Source: Photobacterium kishitanii | GTDB taxonomy: Bacteria; Pseudomonadota; Gammaproteobacteria; Enterobacterales; Vibrionaceae | Length of the DNA stretch: 64,000 nucleotides | Direction of reading: 5' to 3' | NCBI RefSeq assembly: GCF_003026355.1 | Contig: NZ_PYON01000011.1 | Location: 62,001-126,000, forward strand | In this document: positions 54,124-63,089 of the stretch, in pieces | How the letters are laid out: each line of letters starts with the position of its first letter | How positions within the stretch are numbered: the first letter of the stretch is position 1 | Translations under genes and position numbers: made by a program | The notes under the pieces: generated by a model | The model's input: only the letters and a program-made list of their open reading frames with translations | Database searches by the model: none | Told to the model about the DNA's origin: nothing

Positions 54124-55603
54124 ATTGAATATAGCCGATCGTATCATTTGTTATTTTAATCCTAAGTCGGGGGCTGAACGGCTTTATAACCGTAACCTGA
54201 TTAATAAATACCAAGCCGCACTGCCTGCTAATCCTCATACCAAAAAACGTAATGCTCGCTCTACTGGCAAAGCCAACCAAATCAATAAAGATGCGAAATC
54301 TTTACGTGAACGTGCACGACATATGGATGAAAACACGCCTTATGTCACCGCCATCCTTGATGAATTGTGTGCCAATGTCGTAGGACCTAACGGCATTATG
54401 ATTGAACCACAGCCGCTAGACATGAACGGTGATGTTCACACTGACTTTGCCCGTAAGATCAGCGAATGGTTTGAACGGTTTTCATTGCAACAGAACATTG
54501 ATGGTGAGTTATCACGGGCTGAAACCGAATGGTTAGCCTGTCGAACGTGGCTGCGTGATGGTGAAGTGTTTGCTCGTTATTACCTAGGGAGAGATGCAGG
54601 AATTGAATACCCCTCATCAACACCGTTTGGGGTGCAGCCGTTTGAGCCTGATTACATACCCCTGAATATTAACGAGCCTGAAAAGGGCATGTATGAAGGT
54701 ATTCGCCGTAATGGTTTAGGTCAGATGGTGTCATTGCTGATCCAGCGTGATGCGCATGGTTTTTCCTTTGCTGAAGTCGATGCGCGGTTTGTGGCGCATT
54801 TGAAATTCACCCGTCGATTTCATCAAAACCGAGGGGTAACGCTGCTGCATTCGGTTCTAGATTTGATTGCCGACATTGAAGATTACGATCAATCAGAGCG
54901 TGTCAGTGCGCAGATTGCCAGCCGCTTTGCCTACTTCATTAAACGAGATTCGGGCTCTGGTGAGGCTGATAACTTTGAACGTGGCGGCGATATCTTTCTA
55001 GGAATGGGGAACAGTTTTGAACTCGCCCCTGGTGAAGATGCCGGCATTGTTGAAAGTAAACGCCAAGAAGCCATGAGCAGTCCATTTCGTGATGCTCAAA
55101 TGCGACTAGCGGCATCAGGTGCTGGTGTTAACTGCTCGAGCGTCACCCGTCATTACACTGGCTCTTATTCAGCCCAACGGCAAGAGCTGATTGATTCCTT
55201 TGCCCGTTATCGCATTTTACAACGTAAGTTCGTCACCAGTTGGACGCGTCCTCAATATCGAATGGCACTACAGATGGCGATTTTATCGCGGGAATTGGTG
55301 GTGCCGAAAGAAGTGGATGTAGTTTCAGTGCTTAATGCCATTTATCAAGCCCCAGTGATGCCGTGGATTGATCCCGCTAAAGAGATGGCCGGTATTGAAA
55401 AAGGGACGCGTCTAGGGCTGCAATCACTCAGTCACTTCCAACGTGAACGCAACTATAACCCTGTCGCTGTACGCCGCGAGATAAAAGCCGAACGCCAAGC
55501 CATGAATGATGATGCCATTGTGAGTACGGCTGATCCTGCGCATAACGTTCAAACGAAGATCCAACATTCAACCAAAGAGGCACAACATGCCAAAGACAAC
55601 TAA
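54116..55603 (+). CDS. Portal protein, lambda gpB family (495 aa)
   Basis: Forms the dodecameric ring through which DNA enters the capsid. Recognised by YQAALPANPHTKKRNARS near the N-terminus, followed by LRERARHMDENTPYVTAILDELCANVVGPNGI, WLACRTWLRDGEVFARYYL and the FTRRFHQNRGVTLLHSVLDLIADIEDYDQSERVSAQIAS core of this family, and LAPGEDAGIVESKRQ. Translation probably begins at TTG 54116 inside the gpW gene, with GGAGA upstream. Confidence 0.93.
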   Translation: MSKLNIADRIICYFNPKSGAERLYNRNLINKYQAALPANPHTKKRNARSTGKANQINKDAKSLRERARHMDENTPYVTAILDELCANVVGPNGIMIEPQPLDMNGDVHTDFARKISEWFERFSLQQNIDGELSRAETEWLACRTWLRDGEVFARYYLGRDAGIEYPSSTPFGVQPFEPDYIPLNINEPEKGMYEGIRRNGLGQMVSLLIQRDAHGFSFAEVDARFVAHLKFTRRFHQNRGVTLLHSVLDLIADIEDYDQSERVSAQIASRFAYFIKRDSGSGEADNFERGGDIFLGMGNSFELAPGEDAGIVESKRQEAMSSPFRDAQMRLAASGAGVNCSSVTRHYTGSYSAQRQELIDSFARYRILQRKFVTSWTRPQYRMALQMAILSRELVVPKEVDVVSVLNAIYQAPVMPWIDPAKEMAGIEKGTRLGLQSLSHFQRERNYNPVAVRREIKAERQAMNDDAIVSTADPAHNVQTKIQHSTKEAQHAKDN

Positions 55604-57584
55604 ATCGTGGTTCACGCTCAATAACCAAGGCGAAGGCCAACCGGTGAAGGTGTGGATCCATGGTGACATTGGTAGTTATGACATTGAAGCCATTGATTTA
55701 ATCAAAGCCCTGCAGTCTGTCGGTACGCAAGATGCTGAGTTCCGTATTCAAAGTTATGGTGGCTCGGTCTATGAAGGGTTGGCGATGTATAACGCCATTA
55801 AAGCCCACAAAGGAAAAACCATTGGCATCGTGGATGGGTTAGTGGCATCGATTTCTAGCTATTTCTTAATGGCTTGCGATGAAATTCAAATGCCAGAAAA
55901 CGCCAAGCTGATGATTCATGATCCTGCTATTGGTGCGTGGGGTGGTGAAAATGAAATAGAAAGTGCGTTAACTCAACTAAAGAACGCCAAGCAGACCATT
56001 GCCGAAGCCTATGCCGAACGCTGTGGTAAGTCGTTAGATGATGTGCTGCAAGCGATGGCAAAAGAAACCTGGTTCACCGCCAGCCAAGCATTGGAGTTTG
56101 GTTTGATTGATGCGGTGATTGATGCCGTGGACTTATCTAATTGCCTTAAAAAAGTCTCTGCCACTGAGCTGCAAGCCAAAGCCTTTAAACATACCCCTGA
56201 TGATTTATTGAATCAGCTTGTGCAACCGCCAGCAACACCGACACCTGAACCTCTAATAAACCAACAAAGTGATCCTATGCCTAAACCTATCGATAACGAT
56301 GCATTACAAAATGCGTTAAAAAACGAGAACCAACGTCAATCGACTATTCGTGCTTTGTGTGCAACCCATAAGGTAAGTGACACCCTGCGTGATGAAATGC
56401 TCAATGATTTAAATTGCAGTGCTGAAGATAGCTCGCTCAAGATATTGCAATACTTGGGTTCGATTTCCATCAATGGCCAAGAGCCCAATGCAGAACAACC
56501 ACCAACAGGGTTAACCAATACCCATATTCATGTGGGCAACGGTAATGCCACCAAAGATGCGCTGCAAAATGCCCTAAATGCCCGTTGTGGTACGGGAGAA
56601 ATTGAAAAAGATAACCCGTACCGCTTAAAAACCTTACTTGATATGGCTGAAATCGCGGTGGGTAAGGATGCTAAATATTGCGGTAACAAGAATGAATTAG
56701 TCGCTCGTGCGTTTAACAGCGGCGATTTTGCAGACATTATCACCGAAAGTGTGCGAACGGTGATGCGAGATGAAGCGCAAGTACGTGCACCATTATGGCG
56801 AGAGCTTGCTAATACTGAAAACCTGCCTAACTTTAAAGAGACCGATTTAATTCTCATTAATGACGCACCTGATTTAATGGCCGTATCAGAAGACGGTGAA
56901 TACAAATCAGCCACCATCAAAGGCAGTGGAGAGAAAATTCAGTTAGCCAGTTTTGGCCGTGAAATTGCCTTTACTCGTCAAGCTATCATCAATGATGAGA
57001 TTGCCTTGATCTCAAAAATCCCACGTAAGTTCATGCAATCGGCTTATCGTTTGTCGGATAAGTTGATGTTTAACGCCATTCTGAGCGGAAAAATGGGCGA
57101 TGGTAAGAGTGTGTTCCAAGCGGGTGGTGCCAATAAATGGGGTAACTTAGCCAATGATATTCCAGCTGCTGATTACCAAGCCTTAGTGATGGCGCTGCAT
57201 AAAGCCTTTGCAACAGCGACCACCTCTGAAGGGGATGCATTAGATTTACGCGGTGAAATCCTGTTAGCCAACCCTGACCATGCTTCATTCTTAGAAGCGG
57301 TACTTAATACTGCAAGCAAACCTGATACGTTTAATCCTGCCTATAAGAAGTTTGCCAAGGTGGTTGAAACTGCACGATTAGCAATGATTAACGGTGCGAT
57401 TGCGTTAACCGGCAAAGATTTTGATTCGGTGGTGATGGGCTTTCTTGATGGCGCACAAGATCCTTGGTTAGAAACGGGGGATGGTTGGAGCAGTGACGGT
57501 GTGAAGTTCCGTATTACTTATGATGTGACCTCGAAAGTGCTCGATCGTCGTGGCATCGCTCAGGCAACATTTGCCGCCAAATAA
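55587..57584 (+). CDS. Fused ClpP-like prohead protease and major capsid protein (665 aa)
   Basis: The N-terminal 190 residues are an S49/ClpP-type protease: QSYGGSVYEGLAMYNAI, Ser88 in DGLVASISSYFLMACDEI, and His111 in LMIHDPAIGAWGG. A Pro-rich and scaffold-like central region (about 200-330) links it to a Mu gpT/HK97-like major capsid domain (TLLDMAEIAVG, PLWRELANTENLPNFKETDLI, SFGREIAFTRQAIINDEIALI, LDRRGIAQATFAAK). The protease would cut out the scaffold and release the capsid part. An in-frame ATG at 56278 could give the capsid portion directly. It overlaps the portal gene by 17 bases. Confidence 0.9.
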   Translation: MPKTTKSWFTLNNQGEGQPVKVWIHGDIGSYDIEAIDLIKALQSVGTQDAEFRIQSYGGSVYEGLAMYNAIKAHKGKTIGIVDGLVASISSYFLMACDEIQMPENAKLMIHDPAIGAWGGENEIESALTQLKNAKQTIAEAYAERCGKSLDDVLQAMAKETWFTASQALEFGLIDAVIDAVDLSNCLKKVSATELQAKAFKHTPDDLLNQLVQPPATPTPEPLINQQSDPMPKPIDNDALQNALKNENQRQSTIRALCATHKVSDTLRDEMLNDLNCSAEDSSLKILQYLGSISINGQEPNAEQPPTGLTNTHIHVGNGNATKDALQNALNARCGTGEIEKDNPYRLKTLLDMAEIAVGKDAKYCGNKNELVARAFNSGDFADIITESVRTVMRDEAQVRAPLWRELANTENLPNFKETDLILINDAPDLMAVSEDGEYKSATIKGSGEKIQLASFGREIAFTRQAIINDEIALISKIPRKFMQSAYRLSDKLMFNAILSGKMGDGKSVFQAGGANKWGNLANDIPAADYQALVMALHKAFATATTSEGDALDLRGEILLANPDHASFLEAVLNTASKPDTFNPAYKKFAKVVETARLAMINGAIALTGKDFDSVVMGFLDGAQDPWLETGDGWSSDGVKFRITYDVTSKVLDRRGIAQATFAAK

Positions 57585-57654
57585 TATCTATTCTTATAGG
57601 GTGCTTCGGCATCCTTTTTTATAAGTGAAATAAACAACAGGGACAGAGAACACT

Positions 57655-57978
57655 ATGCGTATTGCTGATGGTTCAAAGATTGATTTAAAAGCGCCAGTGG
57701 GTGGTTTTGTTAAAGATGTGCCAGTGAAGTACGGTGCGTTAATTGTGATACCTAACTATTCGGCTCAAGAAGGCCAAGTGGTGAGTTGTACTTACCGTGG
57801 TTTATTTGATGGACCGATTAAAGCCGGCGATTCTCCTTCATTTATCGGTGAGGCCGCTTATTTTGATAATGGGGTGTTTACTAAAACGTTACCTACGGGT
57901 GAAGGTGCTGTGACCGTTCCTATCGGCTCATTCATTGATAATGGCGTATTGTTGATGGGTGTGGCCTTAATCAGTTAA
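57655..57978 (+). CDS. DUF2190 capsid cement/decoration protein (107 aa)
   Basis: A small beta-rich protein. APVGGFVKDVPVKYGALIVIPNYSAQEGQVVSCTYRGLFDGPIKAG and GEAAYFDNGVFTKTL agree with DUF2190, the decoration protein family encoded after the major capsid gene in lambda/HK97-like phages. It would stabilise the filled head. A short 70-base gap precedes it. Confidence 0.85.
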   Translation: MRIADGSKIDLKAPVGGFVKDVPVKYGALIVIPNYSAQEGQVVSCTYRGLFDGPIKAGDSPSFIGEAAYFDNGVFTKTLPTGEGAVTVPIGSFIDNGVLLMGVALIS

Positions 57979-57997
57979 CTCACATGATAGGTGATCA

Positions 57998-58330
57998 GTG
58001 AAGAGTGTGTTTGATGATGCTCGGCAATTGATTCGAGCCTCTATTCAGCAGTGTTTTGGCAGTGAATTAGTGGTGATGTTACCCGATGGCCAACAACGGA
58101 AAATTCAAGGTTATATCAAACACCAATCATCAGAAGGTCATGCCATTAAACGGTTATTAACGGCCAGTTGTTTACCACCGTTATCAACCATGATGATAAA
58201 AGGTAAGCGTTATAGCTTGGCGTTCTCTGGCCATGAACAAGGTAAGGGTAATAAAGACAGTCAGCTGCAGCGTGAATATGTTTTAAATCTGTCTCAAGCA
58301 GGGATTAAGCATGACTTCTCTGAATTCTAA
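57998..58330 (+). CDS. Phage head-tail/tail completion protein (110 aa)
   Basis: Begins at GTG 57998 after AGGTGA. It is a small mixed protein (MKSVFDDARQLIRASIQQCFGSELVVMLPDGQQRKIQGYI) like the head-tail connector proteins encoded between cement and gpZ-like genes. No specific family motif is clear; the assignment relies on position. It overlaps the next gene by 20 bases. Confidence 0.7.
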   Translation: MKSVFDDARQLIRASIQQCFGSELVVMLPDGQQRKIQGYIKHQSSEGHAIKRLLTASCLPPLSTMMIKGKRYSLAFSGHEQGKGNKDSQLQREYVLNLSQAGIKHDFSEF

Positions 58331-58826
58331 TATGGTATTGGACACCCGTTTTCTTGCTCGTCTTTCCTACCTTCCCGATGAATTAGCAAAAGCCGCTAAA
58401 CAAGCGATGATTAAAACCAATCGCTGGTTAAGGGCGGCTTCTATGGCTGATTTAGGCTATGAACTCAGTATTGATTCAAAAGCCATGACCACCCGTTTTA
58501 GAACTTATAAAAACGGCGGTATGTCAAAGCTGTGGGTGGGGGTAAGAAGCCTTGGTGTGCATCGATTAGGGACACCAGTTCAAAATGGTAAAGGGGTGCA
58601 AGTGGGTAGTCATTTCTATGATGGCGCGTTTATCTCACCAATGGACAGTGATCAACTGTTGGTCTTTCGCCGTGAAAATAAAGGTCGAAAATCCATTAAG
58701 TTAGTCACCATCGATATTAGTGAAGAGTCGGAAGAGATCATTGATTCTTACTTACCCGATTTAAACCGTAAATTTGAGGAGTTTTTTCATCGTGAGTTCC
58801 AATTCATTCTTTCGGGCACCCAGTGA
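58311..58826 (+). CDS. Minor tail protein Z-like protein (171 aa)
   Basis: The pattern FLARLSYLPDELAKAAKQAMIKTNRWLRAASMADLGYELSIDSKAM, followed by RLGTPVQNGKGVQVGSHFYDGAFI and VFRREN, matches the lambda gpZ-type tail completion family. These proteins finish the head-proximal end of the tail. Start and stop overlap both neighbours, showing translational coupling. Confidence 0.8.
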   Translation: MTSLNSNMVLDTRFLARLSYLPDELAKAAKQAMIKTNRWLRAASMADLGYELSIDSKAMTTRFRTYKNGGMSKLWVGVRSLGVHRLGTPVQNGKGVQVGSHFYDGAFISPMDSDQLLVFRRENKGRKSIKLVTIDISEESEEIIDSYLPDLNRKFEEFFHREFQFILSGTQ

Positions 58827-59283
58827 ATGGGTGATGACTGTCATTGAACGATTAGAACAGTGTTTACAACTCGGCAAGATAGAAACCGCCTATCAACGTG
58901 AAGAAACAGAGCCAAGTGCACCTATCGTGCGTTACCAATGCGGTGAATGCCAATCCATTAATCACACCAACAATGATGGCCGTAAAATCCATGAAATTGA
59001 GCTGAGATTCTTGGTTGAAGTGCCGATTGCTCAAGCTAACTTTGATGTGGTGGCACTGGACTTATCAAGCCGTATTGAGCGTGAGTTATTCAATGAACGC
59101 TTTGGTTGTGTGGATGATGTTGAAGAGGCGCGGTTGATTTCAAATCTGCCGCGCCGTTTTAATCCAGATAATGGGGTGTTCTTACGGGTTGTTACTATCA
59201 AACAGCGTATTTTTATGGGGCCGATTGAACACGATTGGCATGAGATTATAGGAACGCAAGCCAATGTTGAGGGCATTAGTTGA
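58792..59283 (+). CDS. Phage tail terminator/completion-like protein (163 aa)
   Basis: I take GTG 58792 (MSSNSFFRAPSEWVMTVIERLEQCL) as start, with GAGGAG upstream, rather than the earlier TTG that overlaps the previous gene more deeply. The body has alternating strands: EIELRFLVEVPIAQANFDVVALDLSSRIERELF and GVFLRVVTIKQRIFMGP. It lies where tail terminator genes are found before baseplate V. No named family is certain. Confidence 0.68.
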   Translation: MSSNSFFRAPSEWVMTVIERLEQCLQLGKIETAYQREETEPSAPIVRYQCGECQSINHTNNDGRKIHEIELRFLVEVPIAQANFDVVALDLSSRIERELFNERFGCVDDVEEARLISNLPRRFNPDNGVFLRVVTIKQRIFMGPIEHDWHEIIGTQANVEGIS

Positions 59284-59848
59284 ACGGATCCGTTCGTTAG
59301 AAAAAGAAGTGATGGCTTTGCGTGAAGAAATGGAAGAAAACCGCCGTTCTTCGGGCAATATTATTCGTTTAGGCGTGGTGGCAGCGACTTCAAAACAAGC
59401 TGTTGATGTTACTGCTGGTCAGAATAAGGCAACGCGGGTGCCGTTTTTTGTTCATAGTGCGGGGCGAGTTAGTCACTATCGCCGTCCTAGTGTTGGTGAA
59501 CAGTGCATTCTGATTAACTTAGGCTGTGGCGATAACCTCAATAATTCCGTTGCTCTGATGGGGTTATCTTCAACAAACTTTCCTTGTCCGACGACCGAAG
59601 AAAACCAAGTGATGACTGATTACGGCAACGGTATGACTGAGTGTTATGACTTAGATACTGGTGCATTAACGGCGCATTATCCTGGTGGTGTCAAAGTGGT
59701 GGGTGATATTGAGCAAGAGGGTAATTATCGTGCTTCGGGGGATGTGGCTGATGGTACTCGTTCGATGGCTGCTGATCGTCAGATTTATAACGACCATATC
59801 CACTTACATGGAAACCCTCATACCAGCCAAACGGAGCAACAACAATGA
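59264..59848 (+). CDS. Baseplate assembly protein V (spike, 194 aa)
   Basis: Forms the central membrane-piercing spike of a contractile tail. After a coiled N-terminus (RIRSLEKEVMALREEMEENRRSSGN), IIRLGVVAATSKQAVDVTAGQ and SHYRRPSVGEQCILINLGCGDNLNNSVALMGL give the OB-fold of P2 gpV. The C-terminus has a DLDTGALTAHYPGGVKVVGDIEQEGNYRASGD beta-helix and ends with IYNDHIHLHGNPHTSQTE, a His-rich apex that could bind the tip metal. Confidence 0.92.
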   Translation: MLRALVERIRSLEKEVMALREEMEENRRSSGNIIRLGVVAATSKQAVDVTAGQNKATRVPFFVHSAGRVSHYRRPSVGEQCILINLGCGDNLNNSVALMGLSSTNFPCPTTEENQVMTDYGNGMTECYDLDTGALTAHYPGGVKVVGDIEQEGNYRASGDVADGTRSMAADRQIYNDHIHLHGNPHTSQTEQQQ

Positions 59849-60177
59849 TAGGGATTGATCCTAAAACAGGGAAAACCGTCACGGGTATGGCTGCGTTAAC
59901 CTGTCGGTTTGAACGGATCCTGACAACACAAATGACATCACGCATTAAGCGCCGCCAAATAGGCAATAAAGCCATTGCCCGTTTAGGTCGAATGCAAAAC
60001 CCAACTGAAGCCATGATAGTGCAAAACCTATCTCTTGAAGCGTTGGCTAATCCTGCTAATGGCTTAACCCAATTTAAACCCAAACAGTGCCAAGCCATAG
60101 CAAGTGATACGGGTTTTTCAGTGAGTGTGAAAGGCGTGTGGCGAGGGAATGATATTGAATTACAGGTGCGGTTATGA
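59845..60177 (+). CDS. Baseplate protein W, gp25-like (110 aa)
   Basis: A small baseplate wedge protein: MIGIDPKTGKTVTGMAALTCRFERILTTQMTSRIKRRQIGNKAIARLG follows the P2 gpW/T4 gp25 pattern, with the second half binding near the sheath initiator. It overlaps the preceding and following genes by four bases each (ATGA type). Confidence 0.87.
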   Translation: MIGIDPKTGKTVTGMAALTCRFERILTTQMTSRIKRRQIGNKAIARLGRMQNPTEAMIVQNLSLEALANPANGLTQFKPKQCQAIASDTGFSVSVKGVWRGNDIELQVRL

Positions 60178-61151
60178 GTTTACCTAAAGCGTTTGTGGTG
60201 CCTGAATTTGAAACCTTACTCAGTGACTATATTCAAGCAGCGGTGGCGTATTGTGCTAAGTCAGATACTGACAAAGCGCAGTTATTACACCAAGCCATGA
60301 CCAATGATGGTGAACTGCTGGCACAAGTGACTCAGGCGTTTGTATTAAAGCGGGTGGCTGAGATTCGAGAGCAGAATCACCAAGCCTTACAGATGTTTCG
60401 TAAGTTCGTGACTGAATCCGACATGGTGGATTTGCTGGCATTGCAATATGGCTTAAAGCGGCAAGTATTAACGCCGAGTGATAACAGTATTTTTCCACCT
60501 AAGCCTGCCATCATGGAATCAGATGAAAGCCTACTGCAGCGGTTTGATTTAGCGCCTTATCAGTTCCATACCACAGGTACGCGAATGGGGTATAAATTTC
60601 ATGCGCTGACCTTAGATGAACGGCCGCTGATAAAGATTGAATCAGAACCCGATGCAGTGGTGATGCGGTATGAATTTCAGCACTTAAACAGGCCGATGCC
60701 GGTTAAAGATGCGATGCCTAAAATGTTAGAGCCTAACTCTGGCAAAGTGTGTGTAGCAGTGCTAAGTCGAGAACATCCACAAGGCATTGCCAGTGATGCG
60801 TTATTAAAACGGGTAGATGATTACCTTCAACGTGATGATATAGCCCAAGAGTCTGATGAAATCACCACCAAAAGTGCGGCTCCAAAGCTATATCGAATTG
60901 TGGCCACGGTGTATACCGGCTCTGATCCAAGTTCGCATGTTGATAAAGCCCAAGCCGAACACGCTGCATGGGCATTAGCTGAAAAACGCCATAAGCTCAA
61001 TGGCATTGTTGATAGAGAAGAGGTGGCACACATTCTTTATGAGTTAGGTGCTAAACGTGCCAAAGTCCACGAACCTGCAGCTGATGTTATCTGCCTGTGG
61101 GATGAAGCGCCGTATTGTACGGAGGTGATCATTGATGTTCGAGGTGACTGA
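60174..61151 (+). CDS. Baseplate protein J (325 aa)
   Basis: The large wedge protein of P2-type baseplates. AFVLKRVAEIREQNHQALQMFRKFVTESDMVDLLALQYGLKRQVL, followed by ESDESLLQRFDLAPYQFHTTGTRMGYKFHALTL, is the typical J arrangement, with DAKP-like PVKDAMPKM and the C-terminal KLYRIVATVYTGSDPSSH and LNGIVDREEVAHIL segments. Its length is near the family norm. It ends within the start of gene I. Confidence 0.92.
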   Translation: MSLPKAFVVPEFETLLSDYIQAAVAYCAKSDTDKAQLLHQAMTNDGELLAQVTQAFVLKRVAEIREQNHQALQMFRKFVTESDMVDLLALQYGLKRQVLTPSDNSIFPPKPAIMESDESLLQRFDLAPYQFHTTGTRMGYKFHALTLDERPLIKIESEPDAVVMRYEFQHLNRPMPVKDAMPKMLEPNSGKVCVAVLSREHPQGIASDALLKRVDDYLQRDDIAQESDEITTKSAAPKLYRIVATVYTGSDPSSHVDKAQAEHAAWALAEKRHKLNGIVDREEVAHILYELGAKRAKVHEPAADVICLWDEAPYCTEVIIDVRGD

Positions 61152-61878
61152 GCCTTTTATTTCTGTTCAACCTGAAAACCGTACCCTGATTGAAGAGTCC
61201 CTAGAATATGCTTGGCATACCTTACTGGCTAACCAAACCGATCCTTTCCCCGAACTGAAACAACCACGACTAACGTCAGAACAATTTGTTTCCTTACTGG
61301 CTGGTGAGCGTGGGGTAACTGATTGGCGACCTGAAGATTCATTAGAACAACAGCGTAAAACTGCCGATAACGCCTTTGAAATTCATCGAAAAGCGGGGAC
61401 TCGTCACGGTTTAGCGGTGGCTATGGATGCGTTGGATTGTGATATTGAAGTTACCCCTTGGTATCAAATGGAAGCGCCGCCGGGTCCTTATCATATTGAA
61501 GTGGTGGCTTGGAAACGTAATAAGCCAGTGAATCAAGAAACCGCCAAACGGATGCTGACACGGATTGAAAACACCAAGTCTGAGCGTGACACCGTTGATC
61601 TAATTTTAGCCTTTGGTTTAGATACTGGACTCACGTTCTCAGGGGTAAAACAGCCATCCGTTGTTGATTACGATGATTCAGCGACTGGCATCATGCCACC
61701 ATCACCGCTGGTATTGGCTCCCTTTGGTGTGTCAGGTGCTCACTTTCATACCACGGTCGGTGATGAGTCATATCAGGGATGCATGCCTAATGACTCGTGG
61801 TGTGCAGGAGGGAGCTATTTTGCAGGCGGTATGCGTATGGTGATGAGTACCGATATAACGTTAGGAGTAAGAACATGA
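61135..61878 (+). CDS. Phage tail protein I (247 aa)
   Basis: Baseplate-to-fibre connector of P2-like tails. Start ATG 61135 lies seven bases after GGAGGTG. LAGERGVTDWRPEDSLEQQRKTADNAFEIHRKAGTRHGLAVAMDALDCDIEVTPWYQMEAPPGPYHIEV is the conserved gpI core (short helix, Gly-Thr, then beta domain). Order V-W-J-I is as in P2. Confidence 0.9.
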   Translation: MFEVTEPFISVQPENRTLIEESLEYAWHTLLANQTDPFPELKQPRLTSEQFVSLLAGERGVTDWRPEDSLEQQRKTADNAFEIHRKAGTRHGLAVAMDALDCDIEVTPWYQMEAPPGPYHIEVVAWKRNKPVNQETAKRMLTRIENTKSERDTVDLILAFGLDTGLTFSGVKQPSVVDYDDSATGIMPPSPLVLAPFGVSGAHFHTTVGDESYQGCMPNDSWCAGGSYFAGGMRMVMSTDITLGVRT

Positions 61879-62399
61879 GTTCACCCGTTGTTCAATTTAC
61901 TAAAGTGGGATTGGCCGAGCTAATTAGCGCCAAAAACCAAGGCATTAAAGGGGCGATTAAATGGATAGCAGCGGGTGACCGCAGTTATCAGCCAACACCT
62001 GAACAAAAAGCGTTGTACAACGAAAGGCAACGTGAACTGATTTCAGATTGGGAAGAGTTGAGCCCAACACAACTACGTATGGCGGCGGTATTTAAAGGCA
62101 ATCTGGAATATGAAGTGCGAGAAGTCGGGTTCTTTTTAGAAACCGGCACCTTATTAGCGGTCTATTCAGTACCTAATACGTTATTGGCGTATAAATCAGC
62201 CAATGCCAGCTGGTTGCAGAAGTTCACGCTAGATGTCTCCCCATTGCCGTCAAATAGCATCACGATTGAGGTCGGTAATGACAATATAAACCTGTTATTG
62301 GGTGAAGAGTTAACCACGATGGCCACTGCTCAAATTGGCAATATGTCGCGCCATCTTGAATTGCTATTTCGTTTTAATGAACTAGAGAAAAGAGTGTGA
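61875..62399 (+). CDS. Tail-fibre N-terminal protein (DUF3751-like, 174 aa)
   Basis: Start ATG 61875 follows TAGGAG; the longer frame overlaps gene I without support. FTKVGLAELISAKNQGIKGAIKWIAAGDRSYQPTPEQKALYNERQRELI and YEVREVGFFLETGTLLAVYSVPNTLLAYKSA match the N-terminal attachment domain of P2-like tail fibres. Here the protein ends after the domain, while distal fibre parts appear as separate genes downstream. This suggests a split fibre. Confidence 0.85.
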   Translation: MSSPVVQFTKVGLAELISAKNQGIKGAIKWIAAGDRSYQPTPEQKALYNERQRELISDWEELSPTQLRMAAVFKGNLEYEVREVGFFLETGTLLAVYSVPNTLLAYKSANASWLQKFTLDVSPLPSNSITIEVGNDNINLLLGEELTTMATAQIGNMSRHLELLFRFNELEKRV

Positions 62400-62405
62400 G
62401 GGATT

Positions 62406-62786
62406 ATGGCATGCACAATGGAGGGACCGCCGTTATTGAGCATTATTGCAGGTACAACCTATGGCTTTGATGTTAGCTGGACAACGGGTGATGACAGCAA
62501 TCCTTATGTGAAATTGTTTGGGTGTACCGCTGTTTTTGTTGTTCGTTCGATTGAGGGTGAGGTGTTGGTGCGTGGTACTACAGAATCTGGACATATCACC
62601 ATTATTGAACACCCACAGCAAAGCGATGCGCTCGATATCAAAGTCACCCATGACCAAACTCAAGGCCACCAACCAACAGCGTGGGAGAACGCGAGTTATG
62701 AAGTGCGGGTAACGTTTCCAAGTGGTGATCCTTACAGCATATTACGCGGTCCAGCTGTTTTGATAAAAGGGGCGGTTGATGATTAG
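62406..62786 (+). CDS. Phage structural protein of fibre region (126 aa), beta-rich
   Basis: A small beta-sandwich-like protein (GTTYGFDVSWTTGDDSNPYVKLFGCTAVFVVRSIEG, ASYEVRVTFPSGDPYSILRGPAVLIKG). Its size and spacing fit a fibre-linked accessory or chaperone-like protein. I do not recognise a family. It overlaps the next gene by eight bases. Confidence 0.65.
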   Translation: MACTMEGPPLLSIIAGTTYGFDVSWTTGDDSNPYVKLFGCTAVFVVRSIEGEVLVRGTTESGHITIIEHPQQSDALDIKVTHDQTQGHQPTAWENASYEVRVTFPSGDPYSILRGPAVLIKGAVDD

Positions 62787-63081
62787 CGCAAATGCAAAAG
62801 TGTTGGTCACGCTCAATACTGACCGCGTGATAACAGTGCGGTTACCCCAAGGGATTGCTGTTGTTCGAGAGCAAGTGAAGCCCAATGTTCAAGTGGTAAC
62901 GATTGGTCAGCAAGGGCCTGTGGGTACGGTTAGTGAAGAAGTCTTAGCAACGGCTGCAGAAGCTAAAGCATTAGCAGTGGCGGCTTCTGAAGTTACTCAA
63001 TCAACAGCAACATTGCTAGATAGCGTCATTAGTAATATCACCAATGGGTTTAACTTTCATGCGGGGGAACTTTCTGCTTAG
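62779..63081 (+). CDS. Phage fibre-region protein (100 aa)
   Basis: Begins at ATG 62779 inside the end of the former gene. A beta-type N-terminal half (AKVLVTLNTDRVITVRLPQGIAVVREQVKPNVQVVTIGQQGPVG) resembles the collagen-like GPxG stretch of phage fibres. The second half is alanine-rich and helical (VLATAAEAKALAVAASEVTQSTATLLDSV), probably a coiled coil. Function beyond fibre assembly is not evident. Confidence 0.65.
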   Translation: MISANAKVLVTLNTDRVITVRLPQGIAVVREQVKPNVQVVTIGQQGPVGTVSEEVLATAAEAKALAVAASEVTQSTATLLDSVISNITNGFNFHAGELSA

Positions 63082-63089
63082 GAGTGAGG

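Noticed and set aside
56528-56920. 130-codon antisense frame inside the protease-capsid gene
   Set aside because: It overlaps a clearly conserved capsid domain and lacks a ribosome site.
59691-60098. 135-codon antisense frame over baseplate V/W genes
   Set aside because: Both sense genes are conserved baseplate genes with tight overlaps; this frame is a by-product.
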